From positions 62,001 to 126,000 of the forward strand of contig CALJES010000012.1 of NCBI GenBank assembly GCA_938074205.1: a stretch of 64,000 nt of DNA. The letters run 5' to 3'. The position numbers and the translations under genes were made by a program. A model generated the notes under the pieces. That model saw only the letters and a list, made by a program, of their open reading frames with translations. It was not told the DNA's origin and searched no databases. This DNA comes from an uncultured bacterium. GTDB lineage: Bacteria; Armatimonadota; UBA5829. This document shows positions 57,232-64,000 of the stretch, piece by piece. Position 1 is the first letter of the stretch. Each line of letters begins with the position of its first letter.

Positions 57232-58116
57232 ATGCCGGAATGGGTTGGAGCGCTAATAGCTTTTGTATACGGTGCAGCGGTTGGCAGTTTCCTGAATGTC
57301 TGCATATTCCGGTTGCCCAATGAAGAATCGATAATCCATCCGCCGTCGCACTGTCCGAAATGCAATACTAGGCTGAAGTGGAGCGATCTTGTGCCCCTCT
57401 TCAGCTTTTTGTTTCTGCGTTGCAAGTGTCGTTACTGCGGAGAGCCGATTAGCTGGCGGTACTTTGCTATTGAGTTGGTTACAGGGTTGCTTTTTGCCGC
57501 AACCTGGCTTCGGTACGGGCTTTCGATAGACTTTTTCATCTTCGCCGCATTCCTGGCAGCTCTGATAGTTGCATTCGTGACAGACCTGGAGCATTTCATC
57601 ATACCAGATCAGGTGTCTATCACTGGCATAACACTAGGTATAGCGCGTGATTTGGCGCACTGGGCAGCCGGCGATTTGAAGCCGTTCGTAATTCCGTTTC
57701 CTGGGAGAGAACAGGGGATACCTATCCTGTCGAGCATTGTGGGCATCATTGTCTGTGGGGGTATATTCTACCTAGTGGCATACCTTGGATATTTTGCGTT
57801 TCTTCCTAAGGATCCTGCAGAGCGGGAAAACTATGAGGGTGCCCTCGGTGGCGGAGACATAAAACTGGCGGCTGCTGCCGGTTCCGTTCTTGGCGTGTTG
57901 CCTGCACTGGGATCGTTTCTTATAGCCGTCATGCTCGGAACTCTCATTGGCTGCACATTGGCTGCTGTTCAATCTATACGCAGTCGAAAGGGTCTACCGT
58001 GGCGAACAGAGATACCTTTCGGCCCGTATATGGTCGTCGGAGCCGTAGCTGTCATTTTGTTCCGTCCGGAACTGAGCGCACTTTGGGCAGCTTGGGTTAA
58101 GTTCGTAGCACATTAG
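57232..58116 (+). CDS. pilD: Prepilin peptidase/methyltransferase PilD (A24 family)
   Basis: 294 residues. The N-terminal methylation domain carries two CxxC pairs (CPKCNTRLKW and CRYCGEPISWRYF). The aspartic protease residues are in VTDLEHFIIPDQVS and GGGDIKLAAAAG. Eight membrane helices are likely, some with an extended loop (ERENYEGALGGG). It cleaves the prepilin leader after Gly and methylates residue +1. It lies 12 nt after pilC and completes the core assembly set. Confidence 0.96.
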   Translation: MPEWVGALIAFVYGAAVGSFLNVCIFRLPNEESIIHPPSHCPKCNTRLKWSDLVPLFSFLFLRCKCRYCGEPISWRYFAIELVTGLLFAATWLRYGLSIDFFIFAAFLAALIVAFVTDLEHFIIPDQVSITGITLGIARDLAHWAAGDLKPFVIPFPGREQGIPILSSIVGIIVCGGIFYLVAYLGYFAFLPKDPAERENYEGALGGGDIKLAAAAGSVLGVLPALGSFLIAVMLGTLIGCTLAAVQSIRSRKGLPWRTEIPFGPYMVVGAVAVILFRPELSALWAAWVKFVAH

Positions 58117-58429
58117 AAATGTCCTTTTGTCTAGGTCTGACTTGCGGTGGGCGAGTTGGCAAAAATAGGACTCGCCGGAACAATATAAGCTCCGAAAACG
58201 CCATACAGATGTAGCGAGAGTTATATAATTGAGTATCGCATCCACAGTGGTTTGGTCCGAAACGACTGTTGCATAAGACCGAGATGCTTGCAGCGGCAGT
58301 CGAAAGTGGAATTTTTGTGGAAATCATGCCGACTGTATTTCTTCTTTGAGGCCCGTGAGTTCAAACTGACCAAACTAACGGCGTGGGGTGCCGGTAGGTT
58401 GGCTAACAAAGGGAGGTGCCGAGCACAAA
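58117..58429 (+). other. 313-nt spacer between pilD and the small prepilin gene
   Basis: No gene recognised. A 7-bp hairpin GGCGAGT/ACTCGCC (58150-58176) follows pilD and could attenuate transcription. TATAAT at 58224-58229 is a possible -10, but without a convincing -35. I looked for a c-di-GMP (GEMM) riboswitch and did not find its conserved GCAAACC/ACGCAAAGCC segments. An independent promoter for the prepilin, which must be made in large amounts, would be expected here. Confidence 0.4.
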
Positions 58430-59248
58430 ATGAAATCGCTTATTCGAAGCCACGGCTTTTCGCTAGTGGAGCTCCTAACCGTGATCGCTATCATAGCAAT
58501 ACTGGCTGCAATAATCTTTCCGGTTATGGCGACTGTTAAAGAAAGAGCCAGGCAAAATCAATGCATGACAAATCTTCAACAGATCGCTCAGGCTATCCAA
58601 CTATTCAAGCAGGATAACCGCAGATATCCGGATATACTCGGTTCCCCAGTTCGCTTGCCGACGGCCGGTACGGGTTTGGGTCCTATTTGGAAGCCCGGTG
58701 ATGGTAAGCCAGAAATGTTCGAAAATGTGAAAGACGCTTACTTGTTTCCAGAATACGTCAAGACCATTGCAATGTTCCACTGTCCGTCCTCCAAGGTGAG
58801 CAATAGCTCGGACGCGGTCGTCCATTACAAGGTGCGAGGGAGCACCAAGCCGGAGGATTATCTGCCGGTTTACGCTTACGATAGTTATGACACCATGGTC
58901 TTCGGTAGCGGAAGCGATGCAGGCGGGTACAGCGTTTATTCGGAGATCGACGGCACTGCCGAACCGCACTACGTGTTGGTCTGGGCGCAGAGTGTCGGCG
59001 ATGTCGGCGCCTTTGCGCCGTATCCTCCTGGTCAAGCCGACAGCCCTAAGCTGCAGCAGCAGGACTACGAACGGCAGCTCAGGTGGCGAAATCCGCCCGG
59101 AGATACTGTGGTCACTTGGTGTAGCTGGCATCAGGGTCCGGACTTCGGCGGACGCTGTCCAGTTGTCTTTCTGGATGGACACGCGGATGCTATGCCGGCC
59201 AAAGAGCTTAGAGACTGCAGGTGGCGCACCAGACCTAAGAAAAGCTAG
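58430..59248 (+). CDS. Type IV prepilin/pseudopilin with H-X-DG-like tail
   Basis: 272 residues from ATG 58430, with GGGAGGTG 11 nt upstream. Class III prepilin leader MKSLIRSHG with cleavage before FSLVELLTVIAIIAIL (Phe+1, Glu+5). The rest is a globular domain. The C-terminal WHQGPDF..VVFLDGHADAMP resembles the prepilin processing-associated H-X9-DG motif, here with 14 residues between His and Asp. This prepilin type is common in Planctomycetota, Verrucomicrobiota and Armatimonadota. It is the only prepilin of ordinary size in the operon and may be the major subunit, although 272 residues is long for that. Confidence 0.9.
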   Translation: MKSLIRSHGFSLVELLTVIAIIAILAAIIFPVMATVKERARQNQCMTNLQQIAQAIQLFKQDNRRYPDILGSPVRLPTAGTGLGPIWKPGDGKPEMFENVKDAYLFPEYVKTIAMFHCPSSKVSNSSDAVVHYKVRGSTKPEDYLPVYAYDSYDTMVFGSGSDAGGYSVYSEIDGTAEPHYVLVWAQSVGDVGAFAPYPPGQADSPKLQQQDYERQLRWRNPPGDTVVTWCSWHQGPDFGGRCPVVFLDGHADAMPAKELRDCRWRTRPKKS

Positions 59249-59344
59249 CGGAATTTTGTGCTAAGCCCTAAAACGCTTCGAGGGCGAGCTGTGCTGTGCC
59301 AACCCAGCCGCCAATGTTCAATAGACCGAAACCGGGTGGTCTCG

Positions 59345-61186
59345 ATGGTCGCCAATCGAATATTTACTAGTCGAGAAGGAACATCGCTGGTAGAGATTCT
59401 GGTAGCGACGGTTGTATTACTCGTAGGTATCATGACCGTCATCCAAATGTTCCCTACCGGCTTTGGCGTTGTAAGGGCCGGCGAAAGTCAGACTATCGCT
59501 GCGCGTCTTGCGCAGAAAGAACTCGAGCGTTGGAAGAGCATGTCGACCAATCTACCTGTTGGAATCCTGCCGATTGACGAAAACGGTAACGTCCTTAATA
59601 GCCAGCTACCTCCGCCGCCGTTTGAGGACTTCCAAAAGGATCCAGCCACTGGAGCTTGGGTGAAGGTCGGCAATCGTTATGCACGCGGAAACGCTCTGAA
59701 TGTTCGTCAAGTCATCGGTGAAAGCACGCTGATTCCAGTTGCCAGCTACTTCCGTACCGGTGCAGGAGCGCAGTACGGTTCGAAATACACCCTTGCTTTC
59801 AGCCCCATAGATGTCGAACTCAAAGACGGCAAAATCGAGGGATTGTACATACGAAGCGGCGATCTCAGCCGTCGAATCGGCGACCATACCGACGCGCCGC
59901 CGCCGCTTCGTCAAGGTCAGTACGCCGTTGATTATGAGCTGGTTTCAGGTCAGAACGGTAGGACTGTATTCCATGTAGCATTTCCCACAAGTCCCGGCAT
60001 GCCCAGAAGGGTTTACTACATCAGTTACTCGTATTGGGCGAGCAAAGATCCGTCGAATCCTGACGAGGAATGGGAACTCTTCAGCAAAATAGACCAGCGA
60101 ATTCCCGGCAACCCCAGTCAGTACCTTCCAGGGGATTATGCAGACTGGGTCGAGGTTCCTATCGAGGATGTGCCAGCCGGCTACACGGTTATGGAAGTTG
60201 AGCCTTACAGCGACAGCTGTGCTCGTGGTTTCATTGAGCAGCAGGGTAATTGGACGGGTGATCCTTACGAGTTTAAGCTCGCTGACGCTGTTATGGGTGT
60301 AGTCGCGTTTAACCCTGTCGGCCACGGCAGATACGAATACACGGCAAGCGGGGTGCGTCCCATCGAGGCTCGCATAGATTATCGCATCTATGATGTCCGC
60401 ATTATGCGCGAGGACCGCGTGATTCCGATGCCTGGAACAAACGCCACCAAAATACCGATAAAGCTCGCGCTGCGTTTTATCCTGAACATCGGTGATCCAA
60501 CAGATAACCCAGGTGAAGAGGAAGGCTACAAGGGCTTAATTATGGATCCCCGCGCTGGTATGAGTATACCACTACCAGTTTTGGTAATGGATCTTGCTAC
60601 AGGACTGCGCGTTCATCTGCCCGGTCCTCCGTACGATATAGACTTCAAAGCAGGAGTCGTAAACCTACCGCTCAGGGTTGATCTACGCGACTATAACGAC
60701 GAAACGATCGCAGCCAACGTATGGCTTGCAGGCAGACATTTGCGGTTTTACTACCGCGCTGACGGCGACTGGTCCGTGCAGTGTCACAAAGCTTATAGCG
60801 TTTATACGCGCAAAATCGGTGCAGGTGATCCGGATTATCGAACCTACAAAATCAAGCGCGACCTCAGTTTCCCAGATCGTCTGTCTAATAGACTCCTCTT
60901 CGCGCCGTGCGAAGGCCTCAAGAGTGTCGTAGTAGACTACACGTATTGCACCTTTGCCCCCTCGGGCGAGCGTGTTGAGCATAAAGTTGCCGGTGAGCAT
61001 CACAAGATAGACTTAGACCCGGTTACAGGTGAGTGGTGTATAGACTTGAAGATTCCGCCGGGTGGTTTCCTACCTCAAAATGGGCGGATCATTGTGGTGG
61101 GTTCATCGTTTATGGTACGTGTCTTGTGGCGCGACGGAAAGGTATGGCGGCACGTAGACATGGAAACCGAACTAATTAAGACTTGA
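59345..61186 (+). CDS. Giant minor pseudopilin, GspI/PilV-like
   Basis: 613 residues from ATG 59345; an in-frame start near 59258 would add an unlikely 29 residues before the leader. The prepilin leader ends SREG and is followed by TSLVEILVATVVLLVGIMTVIQMFPTG (Glu+5, Thr+1). The remaining 570 residues are beta-rich with no recognised domain, against 120-200 for canonical GspI/PilV. It probably forms part of a pilus-tip or secretion-tip complex. The gene end is duplicated at 61244 (38-bp repeat). Confidence 0.85.
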   Translation: MVANRIFTSREGTSLVEILVATVVLLVGIMTVIQMFPTGFGVVRAGESQTIAARLAQKELERWKSMSTNLPVGILPIDENGNVLNSQLPPPPFEDFQKDPATGAWVKVGNRYARGNALNVRQVIGESTLIPVASYFRTGAGAQYGSKYTLAFSPIDVELKDGKIEGLYIRSGDLSRRIGDHTDAPPPLRQGQYAVDYELVSGQNGRTVFHVAFPTSPGMPRRVYYISYSYWASKDPSNPDEEWELFSKIDQRIPGNPSQYLPGDYADWVEVPIEDVPAGYTVMEVEPYSDSCARGFIEQQGNWTGDPYEFKLADAVMGVVAFNPVGHGRYEYTASGVRPIEARIDYRIYDVRIMREDRVIPMPGTNATKIPIKLALRFILNIGDPTDNPGEEEGYKGLIMDPRAGMSIPLPVLVMDLATGLRVHLPGPPYDIDFKAGVVNLPLRVDLRDYNDETIAANVWLAGRHLRFYYRADGDWSVQCHKAYSVYTRKIGAGDPDYRTYKIKRDLSFPDRLSNRLLFAPCEGLKSVVVDYTYCTFAPSGERVEHKVAGEHHKIDLDPVTGEWCIDLKIPPGGFLPQNGRIIVVGSSFMVRVLWRDGKVWRHVDMETELIKT

Positions 61187-61281
61187 GCGCTGATATGAGA
61201 AGCAACACGTATACAACAAGTCTAAGATTGTAGCTGAGAGTATGAACTAATTAAGACTTGAGCGCTGATATGAGAAGCAAC
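61169..61281 (+). repeat. 38-bp direct repeat at the junction of two pseudopilin genes
   Basis: Identical copies at 61169-61206 and 61244-61281, period 75 bp. Each holds the last codons and stop of the upstream gene plus ATGAGAAGCAAC, the first four codons of the next one. After the first copy a 12-codon ORF (61195-61233) ends in TAG. Confidence 0.95.
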
Positions 61282-63135
61282 CGCGGTTTCACACTAATTG
61301 AAATCCTGGTCGTTTTGTCGATCTCAACTATCTTGGTGGGTCTGGTCCTTGGTCCTGTTGTTCAGTCATTCAGGATGACCCGCGAAGCGCAGGCCATGAT
61401 CGATGCCCAGGATGCTGCTCGTCTTGGCATGGAAATGATCAGCCGTGAGCTCGGCGAGGCGATGTTCGTTTTCGATAACTCCGTTGTGCCAGTCGCTATA
61501 TACGACGATGGCACCACGCCCAAGTTCACATACGTAAACGGCGAACAAGGCCCGATACAGCTACCAGTGAGGCAAGTCAACAATGAGATAGTCTGCTTCA
61601 CTCTTCCCAATGGGAAGATCGATTTCATACTTCCCAAAATAACGATGCACTGCAACAATCCCGCGCATCCCGCCGGTGAACCGCGTGACTATCCGCGAGG
61701 CAACGAAGCTTGGCCTCCGTGCCCCGTGTGCGGTTCAACCAACGTCAGCGCTATACCAAATATGCCTCTCGAGCAGGACGTCACTATTGTCCGGTACTTT
61801 CTAGGGCTTCGCTACAACAATCCGAAATATGATCCCGCCACTTACTCCGCAGCTGATTTGCCGCCGGGCGAGGGTCTTTTTGGATGGCGCTCGCCTTGGG
61901 AAGGCGAGATCGAGCCTGGAACGGAGAACCAGGTAGTGCTGTACAGGGTGGAGTTTGATCCTCACGACGACACTCTCTTCCCGCCGAATATGCCCGTTGA
62001 GCAGCGGTTGACGGACCCCATGTTTTTCTACCGCACAGCGCCCAACAAGAACGGCGAGCCGTGCTGCGAACGCTGGATGGAAATCGCGCGAGTAGTCGGT
62101 ATAGGTAAGTATCAGGATCTGGTTATCGGCAAATTCGACCCCGCCACGGGCAACTGCATTGGCGTTGAGCCATCTGTGACGTTCCGGTTTCAAGCCATTG
62201 ATAACGATGCTTTTGAAGGAGCCTATTCGGAGGAGAAAGGCTCCGAGTACCCGAATGTGGTTCCTGCTACCTATCTGGCTTCCTACGGTTATTGGATAGA
62301 CAACCACCTCACTTCCACAGGCGCCCAGATCAACTGGTCTGTTACGGTCTTCCGCAACGACAACACTATTGCCTACTCGACAGACGTGGACGACCGAGGT
62401 CATCTTGTCATCCTCAAATACGAATACTCCGGCGGCAGTTGGAAGATGCCTGAGCGGACGTTCGACATCACTGAGTATCTAAACACGGGCAGGATCACAA
62501 GCGGTAGCACCAATCCGGTTGAGATGGCGTTCACGGTTGACTTGAACAAAGGGAAAGTCATTTTTGCCCTGGATCCTCCACGGGTTGGCGGCGGGCGGAC
62601 CGGACCTGTGTGCCTACTGGATCCTGCGGCTATAAACGCGGCTTTCTACAATGTTTTCCGGACGGATCGTGCTGGCGCAAGACGAATGGCTATTCTTGAA
62701 ACATTCGATCCGGCCTCTCCATGGTATTTGCCAAATGCGCGCATCGTTCCCGGAAGTGAGCGGGTGGTCGGACCCGATATGAACCCGGGTTCTCATTACG
62801 GAAAACCCGTTAGATACGAGCGTGTACCATTGAACTTGGGCGATGCAGGTGTCAATCAATATAAGATCAACTACGATACTGGCGAGATATTCTTCAGCCC
62901 TCGTTATGGTCAGGATCTGCCGGTCGTTCCAAATTCGTCCGGTCAGGGGAACCAGCCGATCGAGGTGACTTATAAGATTCAGTTTAATCGAGAGGGCGAC
63001 GTAGTAAAAGGTGACTACGTAACCAAAAGCCTAGTGACGATCCACATGGGTATTCGTATGTTCGATCCGGAGACTGGCAAACCTCATGCTATTGACCTGA
63101 CGAACTCTGTAAAGGTGAGAAATGCTCACAGGTAG
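61270..63135 (+). CDS. Giant minor pseudopilin, GspJ/PilW-like
   Basis: 621 residues from ATG 61270; TTG 61258 is in frame but is part of the repeated upstream stop region. The leader MRSNRG precedes FTLIEILVVLSISTILVGLVLGPVVQSFR (Phe+1, Glu+5), and MISRELGEAM continues the N-terminal helix as in PilW/GspJ. The ectodomain is very long. It contains a Cys/His segment, MHCNNPAHPAG then CPVCG (residues about 125-160), that looks like a small zinc ribbon. The C-terminus is a beta-rich repeat-like region. The gene overlaps the next one by 14 bp. Confidence 0.87.
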   Translation: MRSNRGFTLIEILVVLSISTILVGLVLGPVVQSFRMTREAQAMIDAQDAARLGMEMISRELGEAMFVFDNSVVPVAIYDDGTTPKFTYVNGEQGPIQLPVRQVNNEIVCFTLPNGKIDFILPKITMHCNNPAHPAGEPRDYPRGNEAWPPCPVCGSTNVSAIPNMPLEQDVTIVRYFLGLRYNNPKYDPATYSAADLPPGEGLFGWRSPWEGEIEPGTENQVVLYRVEFDPHDDTLFPPNMPVEQRLTDPMFFYRTAPNKNGEPCCERWMEIARVVGIGKYQDLVIGKFDPATGNCIGVEPSVTFRFQAIDNDAFEGAYSEEKGSEYPNVVPATYLASYGYWIDNHLTSTGAQINWSVTVFRNDNTIAYSTDVDDRGHLVILKYEYSGGSWKMPERTFDITEYLNTGRITSGSTNPVEMAFTVDLNKGKVIFALDPPRVGGGRTGPVCLLDPAAINAAFYNVFRTDRAGARRMAILETFDPASPWYLPNARIVPGSERVVGPDMNPGSHYGKPVRYERVPLNLGDAGVNQYKINYDTGEIFFSPRYGQDLPVVPNSSGQGNQPIEVTYKIQFNREGDVVKGDYVTKSLVTIHMGIRMFDPETGKPHAIDLTNSVKVRNAHR

Positions 63136-64000
63136 ACTTCCTGCTCACAAGGGTACTTTTGCTTTTATGTCAAGGCGACGCGGCCAGACACTGGTAATCG
63201 CGATTATGGTGATGTTCATCCTTGCAGCTGTGGGTGCTGTCTTTGTCGCGATGGTCGCTCGCAACTTGCTGAGGTCGCAGCGGTTTTCGGACATCGATGT
63301 TGTTGCCCAGTTGGCAGAGGCAGGTGTGCGCTACGCTGATACGATGCTTACTAGAAGCGAGGAGGGTGCCGATTGGCGGCCCAAGCCAGACAACGACGGC
63401 GTTGAGACAAATCCGGATGGCACGGTCAAGATCGGCTCCGATGGAAAGCCCGTTCCGGCCCCGAATTGGCAGCAGATGAGGGACCAATATCCCGACTTTC
63501 AATGGACCCGTGCCTACTGGCCCGAGGAGCTGGGGTACGCTGGTCCTACAGGCGGGTTCACCACGTTTCACATGGGAGAAGGACGATTCCTATTGCGGGT
63601 CTCTTACAATCCCGATCCGACAGACCCATTCTCCAAATACATCAAGATCGAATCAATAGGCCGCCTAGGAGTCTTTGACAAGGACGATCCTACAACCTAC
63701 AAGGGTCACGGGTATACGCAGCTTCGCAGAGAGGTAACTGCATATAAGCCGATAGGGATCACGGACTACCTCCGTTTTGTCACAAACAAAGACAACAGAC
63801 CTCGCGAGTTCGCAATTGGTTGTCCCGGATTCAGCTTGAATTTGGGGAGACTTGACCCGGGACCTACTCGCAAGAACTGGTTTAGAGGCGGACCTGTGCG
63901 AGTGAACGGTGACCTGACCTGGTATTCCGATCCCGCCATAAACATATACCTGCGGGGAGTTGAGACCTCTGGTGGTGAGCTTACTCCCCTGGAGCGGATA
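63122..64000 (+). CDS. Partial giant pseudopilin, GspK/PilX-like
   Basis: 293 codons up to the window edge without a stop. ATG 63122 overlaps the upstream gene by 14 bp and has AAAGGTGAG close upstream; ATG 63167 is an alternative. The leader ends in SRRRG and is followed by QTLVIAIMVMFILAAVGAVFVAMVA. The residue at +5 is Ile, not Glu, as in GspK proteins, which cap the tip and do not need Glu5. The visible ectodomain continues past residue 290. It completes an I/J/K-like trio with the two genes before it. Confidence 0.85.
   Translation, partial: MLTGRLPAHKGTFAFMSRRRGQTLVIAIMVMFILAAVGAVFVAMVARNLLRSQRFSDIDVVAQLAEAGVRYADTMLTRSEEGADWRPKPDNDGVETNPDGTVKIGSDGKPVPAPNWQQMRDQYPDFQWTRAYWPEELGYAGPTGGFTTFHMGEGRFLLRVSYNPDPTDPFSKYIKIESIGRLGVFDKDDPTTYKGHGYTQLRREVTAYKPIGITDYLRFVTNKDNRPREFAIGCPGFSLNLGRLDPGPTRKNWFRGGPVRVNGDLTWYSDPAINIYLRGVETSGGELTPLERI

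Noticed and set aside
58117-58429. Possible c-di-GMP riboswitch before the prepilin gene
   Set aside because: The conserved GCAAACC and ACGCAAAGCC segments are absent. Only a weak -10 and a small hairpin remain.

Overview
This 64 kb window is one contiguous piece of a bacterial chromosome with moderate GC, canonical Shine-Dalgarno sites and a matching anti-SD at the 16S 3' end. The mix of genes points to an Armatimonadota-like lineage: prepilins with a C-terminal processing-associated H-X-DG-like tail, a pilB-pilT-pilC-pilD-pseudopilin operon, many secreted or cytoplasmic glycoside-hydrolase-like proteins with paired dehydrogenases, a MutL-family protein and a LemA/DUF2207 pair. That placement is inference; a 16S placement would settle it.

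Layout. Positions 1-1745 (minus): a partial TIM-barrel glycosidase and a zinc dehydrogenase. 2188-5780 (plus): a lipoprotein, then MutL with a barrel-sandwich/KOW partner. 5767-10248 (minus): a radical SAM/SPASM protein, a TPR protein and a PcRGLX/YetA-like polysaccharide enzyme. 10338-15974 (plus): a complete rrn operon (16S-23S-5S, no spacer tRNA) with two upstream promoters, a long pre-16S processing stem, and a consensus promoter inside the 16S-23S spacer. 16009-27666: a carbohydrate cluster made of a glycosidase gene cut by one in-frame TAA, a zinc dehydrogenase, a Gfo/Idh/MocA oxidoreductase and a clan GH-D-like glycosidase (all minus), with a divergent secreted six-hairpin-type glycosidase. 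27749-32045 (minus): carB and a carA whose glutaminase active site is gone. 32256-34011 (plus): panD, an anSME-type radical SAM enzyme and a small Cys-containing protein. 34165-40897: two exported proteins, an ICMT-like methyltransferase, LemA, DUF2207 and a divergent PEPCK-like protein. 40932-42944 (minus): a GH20-like lipoprotein. 43110-52931 (plus): a membrane protein, a PfkB kinase, alaS, an AlkP-like membrane protein, ruvX, mltG, yqeG and aroE. 52938-64000 (plus): a type IV pilus/type II secretion-like operon with pilB, pilT, pilC, pilD, one small prepilin and three very large minor pseudopilins, the last running off the window.

How the genes fit together. The carbohydrate genes look like a degradation pathway in which glycosidases release sugars that are oxidised by the MDR dehydrogenases and the Gfo/Idh enzyme. 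The pilus operon encodes assembly motor, retraction motor, platform, peptidase and a GspI/GspJ/GspK-like tip set. Several genes appear to be transcribed from extended -10 promoters placed 6-11 nt before the ATG, which implies leaderless or nearly leaderless mRNAs beside the ordinary SD-led genes.

Most notable points: the glutaminase-dead CarA, the single in-frame stop in an otherwise intact glycosidase gene, the promoter and hairpin inside the rRNA spacer, the leaderless promoter pattern, the giant pseudopilin set with a 38-bp duplication at one gene junction, and a PEPCK-like protein in the LemA/DUF2207 cluster.
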